A stretch of DNA of 17,325 bases from Planctomycetaceae bacterium. Lineage in GTDB: Bacteria > Planctomycetota > Planctomycetia > Pirellulales > Pirellulaceae. The stretch is from the NCBI GenBank assembly GCA_018658605.1, contig JABHUV010000146.1:1-17325 (forward strand), read 5' to 3'. Made by a program: the position numbers and the translations under genes. Shown in pieces: positions 7,762 to 16,623 of the stretch. Under the pieces are notes generated by a model, which was not told where the DNA came from, searched no databases, and worked only from the letters and a program-made list of their open reading frames with translations. The stretch's first letter is position 1, and each line of letters opens with the position of its first letter.

Positions 7762-10700
7762 ATGACAACAACTAATCAAATGAAACGCGGCTTAACGATG
7801 CGAACCACTTTCGTTGTGGTAGCCCTATACACCGCGGTCTGTATGAACTGTTCTGCGGTAGTCGGCCAGAACACAGCCAGACCGACTGCAAAAGAAATCG
7901 AGTTTTTTGAATCCAAAGTTCGCCCCTTGTTAATTCAACATTGTTATGAATGTCACAGTGCCAAGACTAAGGAACCCAAAGGAGGTTTACGGGTAGATGG
8001 ACGAGCGTTCTTGCTAGCCGGCGGTGATACGGGCCCGGCAATAGAACCGGGTAATCAAGACAGCCTTTTCCTCGATGCTATTGGGTATGGAGACGTTTAT
8101 CAAATGCCTCCCAAAACTAAATTACCCCCACAAGAGATCAATATTTTCAAACAGTGGGTCAAAATGGGAGCTCCTTGGCCTGCTGAAGAAGCCATTACAC
8201 CAACGGCCACCAATAATTTCGATATCCAACAACGCATCTCAAGTCATTGGGCGTGGACAGGTCCTAAGCAAACACGTATACCACGAGTCAAAAATAAAAT
8301 CTGGCCACAACAACAACTCGATCACTTCATCTTGGAAAAACTTGAAGACAATGATCTGCAACCCAACCTACAAACAGATCGGGCAACGTTAATCCGCCGA
8401 GCCTATTTTGATATCACGGGGTTACCACCCACCCCCGCTGCCGTTCAGAGTTTCATTGCAGACCCAGAACCCACAAAACATGCCTTTGCGAAAATCGTCG
8501 ATCAACTGCTCGCTTCTGAACATTTTGGCGAACGTTGGGCACGACACTGGATGGATCTCGTTCGTTATGGAGAATCCTACGGACACGAGTTCGACTATAC
8601 GATTCCCCATGCCTACAAGTATCGTGACTATCTTATTAGAGCGATCAATAAAGATGTTCCCTATAACCAGTTTATTACGGAACAAATCGCCGGAGATCTT
8701 ATGCCATCGCCACGTTTTGGTGCCAATCAAATCAATCAGTCTCTACAGGGGACTGGCTTCTGGTGGATGGGCGAAGCAGTCCATGCTCCGGTCGATGTCG
8801 TACAGGATGAAGCGGACCGAATTGACAATCAAATTGACGTATTGGGAAAAGCTTTCCTCGGCGTAACGGTCGGCTGCGCCCGCTGTCATGATCATAAATT
8901 TGACGCCATCTCCACAAAGGACTATTACGCCCTGGCCGGATTTTTGCAGAGTTCGCGGCGAGATATTCGTGCGTTGTATCCAGCCGGAACAATCAAACCA
9001 CTAGTGCAACAAATGGCCCAGTTACAGTTGAAGCTATCCGCCAAAGTTGCTGTCAATATCTCGGCAAACACAGTTTTAGGCGGCGAGGAATTTTCCCGGT
9101 ATCTCTTAGCCGTTCGGGAAGTAAATCGGCGAAAAATCGAATATGACAAGGCACCTGACGAAACCGTCGTATTTGAAGATTTTGAAAATCCTGATTATGA
9201 CGGTTGGACTGTAGAAGGCACCGCTTTTGGTGACCGTCCGATCACTAAAGAAACCCAGGCGCCCTATCAGGGTGTACAAAAAGCCCATGGTTTAGGTTGG
9301 GCTAATTCACACAATATTCGCAAATCTACCGATACGAAAAATGGGGATTCCCTGAAAGGTCGTTTGCTTAGTCCCGTATTTAAAATAGACCATCGTTATC
9401 TCCATTTTCTGATCTGTGGCGGCAAGCACAAAGAGAAAACCTGCGTTAATCTGATCATTGACGAAAAGCAGGTATTCTCCCAAACCGGATTCAATAAAAA
9501 CGAATTTTCACCGATACGATGGGATCTTGAACCCTATAAAGGCAAAATGGCACAAATTGTCGTTGTCGATGATCAAGAAGGAAGTTGGGGAAATATCGGC
9601 GTTGATCACATTCTCTTTAGCCCGCACGAAAATCTGTCAACAAAAGATAGCCCTGAGGCTCAAGCAAAAGTAATGGCCGAAGTCGCTGCAGAATTCGACA
9701 TAACTGCTGACAAATTACAAATGTGGGTTTCGGCAATCATCTCCAAGGAAACAGACCCTATCCAGCATCCGTTACACATCTGGCGACAAACCATGGACGT
9801 AGCCACCAAAAATCTCAACGGCCAGTTACAGGCCGTAAAAAAACAAAGTGTGGTTGGACTCCAACAGACCGCTGACATATTGTCAAACAGTCCACAGCTA
9901 GATGGCTTTCCGCAATGGTCGACTCAGTGGTATATCCAGGGAGAATCGTTTCCGATTAAGCCGACACCGTCAGGCACGTTAGATCTGCGTGGAGAAGTGA
10001 TTCAATTATTCAAAACCGGCAGTATCCACTCGGGGCAGTTATCCAACAAGCTACAGGGCTCGTTCCGCAGTCCAACATTTGAGTTAAATCATAATGCCAT
10101 TCAAATGAAGCTCCAGGGTAACGGCGTGGAATCACGATTAATCATCGATGGATTCTTCATGTATCGTTTCAACGGCCTGCTATTCCGAGGGTTTTCCACG
10201 ACGGCAAATTCGCCTGATACTTCACGTTGGCACCGTCTCCAAGGTGATGTCAGCCGCTATCAGGGACATACCGGCTATGTTGAATTTCTCGACCAAGGAA
10301 ATGGCAGCATCTGTATTGATGATATCCGCTTTACCAATGAAGGCAGTCCACCGGAAATTCCCACTCCATTACTGCAGGATCTAATCACACCGCAACTGGA
10401 CAGCCACGAGGCTTTTGCTCTGAGCTACGGCCGACAATGGGAAAACGCTCTGGCAAATTGGCGTACGGCACAACTCAATGACGAAGATGTTGACCTGATT
10501 AACTGGGCTTTTAAACACAAATTGATCGAAGTGCCCCAGGACATACTTGCCCACCTGAGCGATCAATGGCAACAATTTAAAAAATTAGATAGTGAGATTC
10601 CAAAACATGAAAATGTTCTCGTCATGGCAGATGGCAGTGGTGAGAACGAGGATATCTTCGTCCGTGGAAATCACAAAGTGTCGGGCGAAACAGCACCGCG

Positions 10701-11634
10701 ACAGTTGCTAACGGCCATCGTTGGCGAAAAGATAACGCAATCATCGGGCAGTGGGCGACTGGAATTAGCCGCCGACATTGCGGATGCCAATAATCCATTG
10801 ACTTCAAGAGTCATGGTAAACCGGATCTGGCACCATCTGTTTGGTCGAGGCATCGTGGCTTCGACAAATAACTTTGGCGTTTTAGGACAACGGCCTACCC
10901 ATCCTAAACTGTTAGACTATCTAGCTCGTCGTTTTTCCGACGAACATCAATGGTCTGTGAAAGGCATGATTAAGGAAATTATGCTCAGCAGTACCTATCA
11001 GTTGAGCAGTACCCCCAATCCAGAGTATTTGAATTCGGATCCTAATAATTTTTTGCTTTACCGACAAAATATCCGCCGACTGCAAGGGGAAGCGATCCGC
11101 GACAATATTATTGCAGTTTCCGGACGTCTGGACAAAAAGATGTTTGGTCCCAGTCTGCCTGTTTACCTCACCCCATTTATGTCCGGTCGCGGACGACCCC
11201 AAACAGGCCCAATAGACGGAGCAGGACGGAGGAGTATTTATATTAGCGTGCGGAGAAATTTTATTGCTCCCATGATGCTCGCCTTTGACACACCTGTTCC
11301 ATTCAATTCAATTGGCAGGCGAAATGTATCCAATGTTCCTAGCCAGGCATTAATTCTGATGAATGATCCGTTCGTGATTGAACAATCTCAGGTGTGGGCT
11401 AAACGCCTGATGGCCAATGATCAACAAACTCCCACTGACCGAATCGATCAGATGATACGCGAAGCGTTTGGGCGACCCGCTACCAAAATCGAATTGGCAG
11501 ATGCCGGCGATTTCCTTGAAATACAACGCGAGCAATACGGTATCGTCAAGGAAAATCTCATGACCGACATTCGTCTGTGGGCAGACCTAGGGCATGTCCT
11601 GATGAATTCAAAACCATTTATTTATATTGACTAA
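7762..11634 (+). CDS. PSCyt1-DUF1549-DUF1553 cytochrome-like protein with two beta-sandwich inserts, pair 2
   Basis: At 1290 residues this is about 270 longer than its neighbour. A Sec signal peptide begins at Met13 or earlier. Starts at 7762, 7780 and 7798 are all in frame; the last gives the most typical signal peptide. PSCyt1 (about 50-135) has heme motif CYECH (61-65) and candidate axial Met115. DUF1549 (about 181-400) carries GERWARHWMDLVRYGES and CARCHDHKFD (372 onward). Two modules follow. The first (about 467-623; FEDFENPDYDGWTVEGTAFG ... GSWGNIGVDHI) strongly resembles the beta-sandwich next to GH32 domains in planctomycete levanase-like proteins. The second (about 727-859; FRSPTFELN ... 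ICIDDIRF) looks like a diverged copy. DUF1553 occupies about 1000-1290. The inserts suggest carbohydrate binding at the cell surface or in the periplasm. A DUF1501 gene follows after 16 bp. Confidence 0.92.
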   Translation: MTTTNQMKRGLTMRTTFVVVALYTAVCMNCSAVVGQNTARPTAKEIEFFESKVRPLLIQHCYECHSAKTKEPKGGLRVDGRAFLLAGGDTGPAIEPGNQDSLFLDAIGYGDVYQMPPKTKLPPQEINIFKQWVKMGAPWPAEEAITPTATNNFDIQQRISSHWAWTGPKQTRIPRVKNKIWPQQQLDHFILEKLEDNDLQPNLQTDRATLIRRAYFDITGLPPTPAAVQSFIADPEPTKHAFAKIVDQLLASEHFGERWARHWMDLVRYGESYGHEFDYTIPHAYKYRDYLIRAINKDVPYNQFITEQIAGDLMPSPRFGANQINQSLQGTGFWWMGEAVHAPVDVVQDEADRIDNQIDVLGKAFLGVTVGCARCHDHKFDAISTKDYYALAGFLQSSRRDIRALYPAGTIKPLVQQMAQLQLKLSAKVAVNISANTVLGGEEFSRYLLAVREVNRRKIEYDKAPDETVVFEDFENPDYDGWTVEGTAFGDRPITKETQAPYQGVQKAHGLGWANSHNIRKSTDTKNGDSLKGRLLSPVFKIDHRYLHFLICGGKHKEKTCVNLIIDEKQVFSQTGFNKNEFSPIRWDLEPYKGKMAQIVVVDDQEGSWGNIGVDHILFSPHENLSTKDSPEAQAKVMAEVAAEFDITADKLQMWVSAIISKETDPIQHPLHIWRQTMDVATKNLNGQLQAVKKQSVVGLQQTADILSNSPQLDGFPQWSTQWYIQGESFPIKPTPSGTLDLRGEVIQLFKTGSIHSGQLSNKLQGSFRSPTFELNHNAIQMKLQGNGVESRLIIDGFFMYRFNGLLFRGFSTTANSPDTSRWHRLQGDVSRYQGHTGYVEFLDQGNGSICIDDIRFTNEGSPPEIPTPLLQDLITPQLDSHEAFALSYGRQWENALANWRTAQLNDEDVDLINWAFKHKLIEVPQDILAHLSDQWQQFKKLDSEIPKHENVLVMADGSGENEDIFVRGNHKVSGETAPRQLLTAIVGEKITQSSGSGRLELAADIADANNPLTSRVMVNRIWHHLFGRGIVASTNNFGVLGQRPTHPKLLDYLARRFSDEHQWSVKGMIKEIMLSSTYQLSSTPNPEYLNSDPNNFLLYRQNIRRLQGEAIRDNIIAVSGRLDKKMFGPSLPVYLTPFMSGRGRPQTGPIDGAGRRSIYISVRRNFIAPMMLAFDTPVPFNSIGRRNVSNVPSQALILMNDPFVIEQSQVWAKRLMANDQQTPTDRIDQMIREAFGRPATKIELADAGDFLEIQREQYGIVKENLMTDIRLWADLGHVLMNSKPFIYID

Positions 11635-11650
11635 CGTATAGGCTCCATGC

Positions 11651-13090
11651 ATGAACTTTCCTTGTACTCAATCTAGATCTATCCTCTCGCGCAGGCAGTG
11701 GCTACAACACAGTGCTTGCGGATTTGGCACACTGGCATTGGCCAACCTACTAACCAACGATGGATTAGCAGCGAATGAGGGACGTCGAGCCACGCAAAAT
11801 CCCTTTTTGCCTCGATCCTCTCATTTTCCAGCCAAAGCCAAACACATTATTTACCTTTATATGGACGGTGCTCCTTCCCACGTCGATATCTGGGACCCAA
11901 AACCACGCCTGAAAAAAGATAATGGCAAACCGTTTTCGATGAAGATTGAACCGACTCAATTCAATAATATCGGAAACACATTGGCAAGTCCTTGGAAATT
12001 TAACAACTACGGTGAAAGTGGAATTCCCTGTAGTGATTTATTTAAACATACAGCACAACATGTCGATAAATTTGCTGTGATTCGATCCATGTCGTCAAAT
12101 TTTTCCGAACACACCAATGCCAATTACTTTCTACATACCGGTATTGGAGTTCAGGGCCGTCCCAGCATGGGGGCGTGGGCCGGTTATGGACTCGGTAGCA
12201 ATTGTGCAAACCTACCCGCATATGTCGTACTCAATGGCGGACTGACACCACCGGGGGGACTTGATAATTTCGGCAGTGGATTTTTGCCGGCAAGCTATCA
12301 AGGTAGTGTGTTTGGTGCATCGAAAGAACCGGTAGCCTATATCCAGCGGCAGGAGGCATCTGCTGAATTGCAAAAAAACAAACTAGCATTACTTAAAAAA
12401 ATGGACCGGCGTGATTCCGAGCGTTTGAACCATGAGGATCAAATCGAATCTGCCATTGCAAATTATGAACTCGCATATCGAATGCAAAACTTTGTCCCTG
12501 AATTGACAGACTTTAGCAGTGAATCCGAGGCCATTCAGAATCTATACGGCATCCATGCCAAAACAAAAGGAACGGCGATTTACGCCCGCCAATGTTTGCT
12601 GGCTCGGCGACTCGTGGAACAGGGCGTACGTTTTATTGAACTTACCTGTCCCAACGTCTCCCACGATCGATGGGATCAACACAACAATCTATTTGCTGGG
12701 CATACCGATAATGCCATGGCCGTGGATCAACCAATCGCTGCTCTAATTACGGATCTGGAGCAACGAGGAATGTTGGACGAAACACTAATCATCTGGTCAG
12801 CAGAATTCGGAAGGACTCCCTTTGCTCAAGGTAGCAATGGCCGTGATCATAATCCGTTTGGTTTCACACTTTGGATGTGTGGAGCTGGAATCAAAGGGGG
12901 AACGATCCATGGTGCAACCGATGAATATGGCTATAAAGCGGTTGAAAACAAACAATCGATTCACGATCTTCATGCAACCATGCTCCACTTGATGGGTATG
13001 GATCATGAACAGTTGACCTTTCGTTTTAGTGGACGTGATATGCGACTAACCGACGTTCATGGCGAAGTTATTCATGACATCTTGGCCTAG
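11651..13090 (+). CDS. DUF1501 family protein with Tat signal, pair 2
   Basis: The 479-residue product carries a twin-arginine signal (SRRQWLQHSA, Arg14-Arg15), then a hydrophobic stretch and a likely cleavage around GLAAN (38-42). DUF1501 landmarks are MDGAPSHVDIWDPKP (71-85), GRPSMGAWAGYG, WDQHNN, AEFGRTP (384-390), GRDHNP (397-402), GAGIKGG and the terminal FRFSGRDMRLTDVHGE block. It is clearly homologous to the DUF1501 protein of pair 1 but well diverged: GGPSQLELFDYKP there is GAPSHVDIWDPKP here, and WDHHGN there is WDQHNN here. The two pairs are therefore old paralogues, not a fresh duplication. Like its partner it should act in the periplasm. Its stop codon overlaps that of the convergent hydrolase gene. 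Confidence 0.93.
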   Translation: MNFPCTQSRSILSRRQWLQHSACGFGTLALANLLTNDGLAANEGRRATQNPFLPRSSHFPAKAKHIIYLYMDGAPSHVDIWDPKPRLKKDNGKPFSMKIEPTQFNNIGNTLASPWKFNNYGESGIPCSDLFKHTAQHVDKFAVIRSMSSNFSEHTNANYFLHTGIGVQGRPSMGAWAGYGLGSNCANLPAYVVLNGGLTPPGGLDNFGSGFLPASYQGSVFGASKEPVAYIQRQEASAELQKNKLALLKKMDRRDSERLNHEDQIESAIANYELAYRMQNFVPELTDFSSESEAIQNLYGIHAKTKGTAIYARQCLLARRLVEQGVRFIELTCPNVSHDRWDQHNNLFAGHTDNAMAVDQPIAALITDLEQRGMLDETLIIWSAEFGRTPFAQGSNGRDHNPFGFTLWMCGAGIKGGTIHGATDEYGYKAVENKQSIHDLHATMLHLMGMDHEQLTFRFSGRDMRLTDVHGEVIHDILA

Positions 13091-13091
13091 G
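13086..13091. other. Palindrome CCTAGG in which two convergent genes share their stop codons
   Basis: The plus-strand DUF1501 gene ends with TAG at 13088-13090. The minus-strand hydrolase gene ends with TAG on positions 13089-13087. The bases CTAG at 13087-13090 serve both, giving a 4-bp tail-to-tail overlap with no room for a separate terminator. Transcripts must therefore end inside the opposing coding sequence or run antisense to it. Confidence 0.95.
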
Positions 13092-13971
13092 CAATCACAA
13101 ACGTCGCATCTCCCTCGCGGACCATTGGAAATGTCTGCATGACGATAATTCGCCCAGTTTGCAGTGAGATAATCTCGACGATCTCACTGCCGTCCATGCT
13201 GCGGACTCGCCCCAAAACATCGCCTTTGGAAACTTGATCTCCAAGCTGAAAACAGGGACTCAGTACTCCATCTAACGGTGCTGGGTTGCAAATCTGCATG
13301 TGCCCAGATCCCTCGGCGGCGTCTTCAATAGTAAATTCAATACGACTCTCTGGTTGCTGACGTTCAATCATCCCCAGCATGCCCATGACATTCTTACATC
13401 CATCAACATAGGCCGTAACGCCGTCTTGGGAACATTGCGCCGAACCTAAGTATTCAGTATAGATCGCCGGAATATTATTCTCACAGGCAATCGACATCGA
13501 ACGTCCCTTCAGTCGCCAATCTGTTCCCCACACAAATGGCAGATTAAAAGCTTGTGCCATGGCACGACTCCCCGCCAAAGCTTTCTCGTTTGGATTCAAC
13601 GGATAACCCGCCAGTGGATACACTGCTGATCGTGTGCCTCCTGTATGCATATCAATATAATAATCGGCCGAACATATTAATTGAGTCAATTCATAGGCAA
13701 CCCGCTGGGTCAGACTTCCCTCGGGATTTCCTGGACACGTACGGGCGAGATCAAGACCGTCGCCGCCGGTTCGCTGACCCAACAGAAAAGCAGCTTCGTT
13801 AATCACCGGTACTAAGACGACCGTTCCTGACAGCAGATTCGCCGGTACCCAATCTAATAATTGATGCACACACTCAATGGATTCGAATTCGTCACCATGC
13901 ACTCCGGCTGTAATGACTAAACGCGGGCCTACCGCGTCGCTGCCACATGAAGTGACTGAAAATAAACTCAT
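13087..13971 (-). CDS. Succinylglutamate desuccinylase/aspartoacylase-like zinc hydrolase
   Basis: This 294-residue cytoplasmic protein belongs to the AstE/AspA branch of the M14-like zinc carboxypeptidase fold, enzymes that remove an acyl group from an N-acyl amino acid or similar amide. The zinc-binding residues are visible: His25 and Glu28 in GVHGDEFE, and His109 in YYIDMHTGG. The C-terminal part (about 215-294) is beta-rich with a lipoyl/barrel-like pattern (GVLSPCFQLGDQVSKGDVLG) seen in many members. It is the last gene of a four-gene minus-strand operon and overlaps the amidohydrolase gene by 4 bp (ATGA), so the two are translationally coupled. AAAAAGG (13984-13990) may serve as ribosome-binding site. 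The natural substrate cannot be told from sequence; AstE and aspartoacylase are named only as family relatives. Confidence 0.88.
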   Translation of the reverse strand: MSLFSVTSCGSDAVGPRLVITAGVHGDEFESIECVHQLLDWVPANLLSGTVVLVPVINEAAFLLGQRTGGDGLDLARTCPGNPEGSLTQRVAYELTQLICSADYYIDMHTGGTRSAVYPLAGYPLNPNEKALAGSRAMAQAFNLPFVWGTDWRLKGRSMSIACENNIPAIYTEYLGSAQCSQDGVTAYVDGCKNVMGMLGMIERQQPESRIEFTIEDAAEGSGHMQICNPAPLDGVLSPCFQLGDQVSKGDVLGRVRSMDGSEIVEIISLQTGRIIVMQTFPMVREGDATFVIA

Positions 13972-15125
13972 CGTATTTGCTTACCTTTTTGAATTACTAC
14001 TTCGGCTGTTATTAATTTTCCATTTCGCTGATTGCCGAGACAATCTGTCAAAACTTGATCGTCGCCAGACAAGCTGAAAATCTGGAAATTTGCTGGCATT
14101 CCCTTATGGAAACATTTGTCATTACTCAACCCTAAAACTTCGACCGGACGGGTCGTGATCGCCCGCAAAACCATATTTAACGGCATTCCAATTGCCATCA
14201 TCTTACTCGCAACTAATGCTAATGTATGAGGCGGATGCATTCCAATATGTCCGCGTTGTAAATCCGTCGAAATCGTGTCCGGCATAAAACCTGATTGTAT
14301 TGCAAGTTGGGCAACATCAAAATTGAACGACTGGCAGCCGTGGCCGACATCAAACACAATGCCACAATGCCGCGCGTTACAAATTTCCGGCAAAATACCC
14401 GTGGCATCAACTATTGAGTGAGGGGCAGGGCGAAAGCAATAGGTCACAATATCTCCGGGACGTAATAAACGCAGTTGTTCCTCAATCGGCCAATCTACAT
14501 GCCTCCGCATGCCATAGAGAATTGGCAATTTTAATTCCTCCGCTGCACGAACTGCGATTTTTAGAACCTTTTCAGGATCTACATGGGGGCAACTGTTACG
14601 ACTGACGTTAACACTCACGGCCACAATCTGCGTGGCGAACTGTTGACCCGCAGCGATGCACAGTTCAAGATCAATATCCTCAATCGTCGAAATTGATGCT
14701 GCACTACGACTTTCACCATACTTGGAAATATTGATCGCCAATTTAACATCGGTTTGGCTGGGGATGATGATTCTATCTACGAACTCCTGGACACCCAACG
14801 CGCCGGCATCCCCCTGTGATATAACTTGATTGACGCCCGTGTACAGTGAGTTCTGATCAGGGTCGCTACCAAATCGGCTGGCATAATGGTCTGGATGTGT
14901 ATGCAAGTCAGTTACAGCGGGTAACAGAATGCCATCCGACTCGATTAACCTCTTTGCGTGCCAATTCAAATCCGGTCCGAAATCCACAAGAGTGCCGTCT
15001 TTGATCGCCAACTGCAACGGTGAGTTGTGTAATTGGTAACCATCAAACCACTGTTGAACGTGCAACAGTAAATCACAAGCGGACTGAGATTCCATCATGT
15101 TCAAGGCAACTCCATCGTGGCTCAA
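13968..15125 (-). CDS. Dihydroorotase-like amidohydrolase/deacetylase with altered metal ligands
   Basis: The 385-residue product resembles the amidohydrolase/deacetylase group typified by Enterococcus EF_0837 (Met-dependent hydrolase B type). Shared blocks are the HxH motif DLHTH (73-77), NISKYGE (132-138), LRPGDIVTYCF (221-231), FDVGHGCQSFNF (258-269) and ISTDLQRGH (285-293). By recalled alignment to EF_0837, the carboxylated Lys is Ser171, the His after beta strand 5 is Gly205 and the His of THCF is Tyr229. The HxH pair (His75, His77) and Asp288 remain, so a one-metal site is possible. The longest frame starts with TTG at 15125, overlapping the upstream stop as TTGA. An ATG at 15098 (codon 10), with GGAG at 15110-15113, is an equally good or better start. 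It is third in the operon; cytoplasmic; substrate unknown. Confidence 0.82.
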   Translation of the reverse strand: MSHDGVALNMMESQSACDLLLHVQQWFDGYQLHNSPLQLAIKDGTLVDFGPDLNWHAKRLIESDGILLPAVTDLHTHPDHYASRFGSDPDQNSLYTGVNQVISQGDAGALGVQEFVDRIIIPSQTDVKLAINISKYGESRSAASISTIEDIDLELCIAAGQQFATQIVAVSVNVSRNSCPHVDPEKVLKIAVRAAEELKLPILYGMRRHVDWPIEEQLRLLRPGDIVTYCFRPAPHSIVDATGILPEICNARHCGIVFDVGHGCQSFNFDVAQLAIQSGFMPDTISTDLQRGHIGMHPPHTLALVASKMMAIGMPLNMVLRAITTRPVEVLGLSNDKCFHKGMPANFQIFSLSGDDQVLTDCLGNQRNGKLITAEVVIQKGKQIR

Positions 15126-16612
15126 CGGTCCGCATTATCTTCAAATGGAAACATCGGTCGCCGCCGATTTTGATAATTAAGTTGATCCATATCAGCCGTT
15201 GTAGATCCCGCTGTATTAACACGTAATAGATGCGTACAAACAGGCTCATAAGCTGCGATCGGTGCGTTGACTCCTTTGGCTATCAAAATATGGAAATCCG
15301 CGGGCTCAACGTCGAACGTGGTTAGTTGCTTTAAACTAAAAGGAGGTTGTCGACGGCTCGTCACCATGATAGTAATCCCCGAATCGTGTCGCAAAACTGC
15401 CGTCGCACCTTGATCACAATGCGCCGCACCACCGTGCCGAGGTTGAGGTTCGTGGAACTTACCATCATATAACCCTACTAACTTGACGTCACCACACCAC
15501 GGTTCACCATGATCATCGTCCGTTTTACCACCAACCGACACGCTTAAAATGTCACCGATTCCACTCTCCGACGCTTGCACCACAACCGCTGGGTCATAGA
15601 TACAAACGAACATATTGTGTAAGCCTATCTTGTCACAAGCGTGCAATAAGATAGTACTATCGGCCGGTGAACCACCGCCAGTGTTATCACCCATATCCAA
15701 TAAGCAAATGGGGCCGTCGAGTTGAGCAGATTTCTCAAGTGTTACCTCCAGCGGTTCTAAGTCTGCCTTAAAGCCATCGCGATATGTGTCGAGGAAATCG
15801 GCGAGTTCTGTGGCACATCGCTCTGCTAGATCCAAGTCGTTGTTGGTCACAACAATAAATGCGGAACCCATTTCAGCTACATCTGCATAAGGAAACCCGA
15901 GCATGATGCTATTTGACAAGACTCCCTCCACTGCGAGTTGCAAATCTGCCTTCTGGTAAAGTGGCAAGCATGGTGGCGCAGTTGATTCTTGTTTTTGGAT
16001 ATTAATTGCTATTGCCGGAGTAGCGATCGCCATCGTGGGTTGGATATCGCCGTGCAACGTGTCAATCAGCAGGTTCGCTGCTTGCACACCCACTTGGAAC
16101 TGATCTAAATGCGGATTACTACGGTAAGCGACCAAGGCATTGCAAGCTGTTGCCATCTTTTCTGATAAATTGCCGTGCGGATCCAGCGTGGCGACTATCG
16201 GAATGTCACTGCCTACAACATTTCGCACCAAACTCATCCAGTGTCCATCTGCATCGCGATAATCTTGTGAGACGGTTGCGCCGTGTGGTGCTAGTAACAA
16301 CCCATCAAGCGGCAATGCAGCCTTCAATAATTCAATAATTCGGCTGGTAATCTTCTCATAGGCAGACGCACAAATCGTGCCGTAGGGCATTGCTCGCGCA
16401 AACAAGAGGGGCATAATTTCAATTTCGTCCGCATCTGCTTCTAACCGTGAAATGAAGCCTGCTGTTTCGTGATGCGTACCTGACATCCTTTCAATAAAAG
16501 CATCCCCTTCCAGCAAGTAATCACTCTGAAAATGCTCGTACGTTGTCCGTTCAGAGATGAACGTATTCGATTCGTGTAGAAAGCCAATAAGGCCAATTCT
16601 TTTTTTCGCCAT
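15122..16612 (-). CDS. MlrC-family (M81) metallopeptidase
   Basis: At 496 residues this has the usual length of the M81/MlrC family, named for microcystinase C, which cleaves linearised microcystin fragments. Most members act on unknown substrates. Family blocks are GFLHESNTF (10-18), LLLAPHGA (105-112), TLDPHGN (142-148), YRSNPHLD (163-170) and MGDNTGGGSPADST (near 300), the last being the start of the C-terminal MlrC_C domain. Asp144, His146 and His168 are the likely zinc ligands. No signal peptide is present, so it should be cytoplasmic. It starts 11 bp after the RraA-like gene and its stop overlaps the start of the amidohydrolase frame by 4 bp. Nothing here supports a role in microcystin breakdown specifically; a peptide- or amide-like substrate passed along the operon is more cautious. 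Confidence 0.92.
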   Translation of the reverse strand: MAKKRIGLIGFLHESNTFISERTTYEHFQSDYLLEGDAFIERMSGTHHETAGFISRLEADADEIEIMPLLFARAMPYGTICASAYEKITSRIIELLKAALPLDGLLLAPHGATVSQDYRDADGHWMSLVRNVVGSDIPIVATLDPHGNLSEKMATACNALVAYRSNPHLDQFQVGVQAANLLIDTLHGDIQPTMAIATPAIAINIQKQESTAPPCLPLYQKADLQLAVEGVLSNSIMLGFPYADVAEMGSAFIVVTNNDLDLAERCATELADFLDTYRDGFKADLEPLEVTLEKSAQLDGPICLLDMGDNTGGGSPADSTILLHACDKIGLHNMFVCIYDPAVVVQASESGIGDILSVSVGGKTDDDHGEPWCGDVKLVGLYDGKFHEPQPRHGGAAHCDQGATAVLRHDSGITIMVTSRRQPPFSLKQLTTFDVEPADFHILIAKGVNAPIAAYEPVCTHLLRVNTAGSTTADMDQLNYQNRRRPMFPFEDNADR

Positions 16613-16623
16613 CCTGTTGTACC

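Noticed and set aside
15122..16612. Specific microcystin-degradation function for the MlrC homologue
   Set aside because: No mlrA, mlrB or mlrD neighbour is present, and the M81 family is widespread in bacteria without that pathway.
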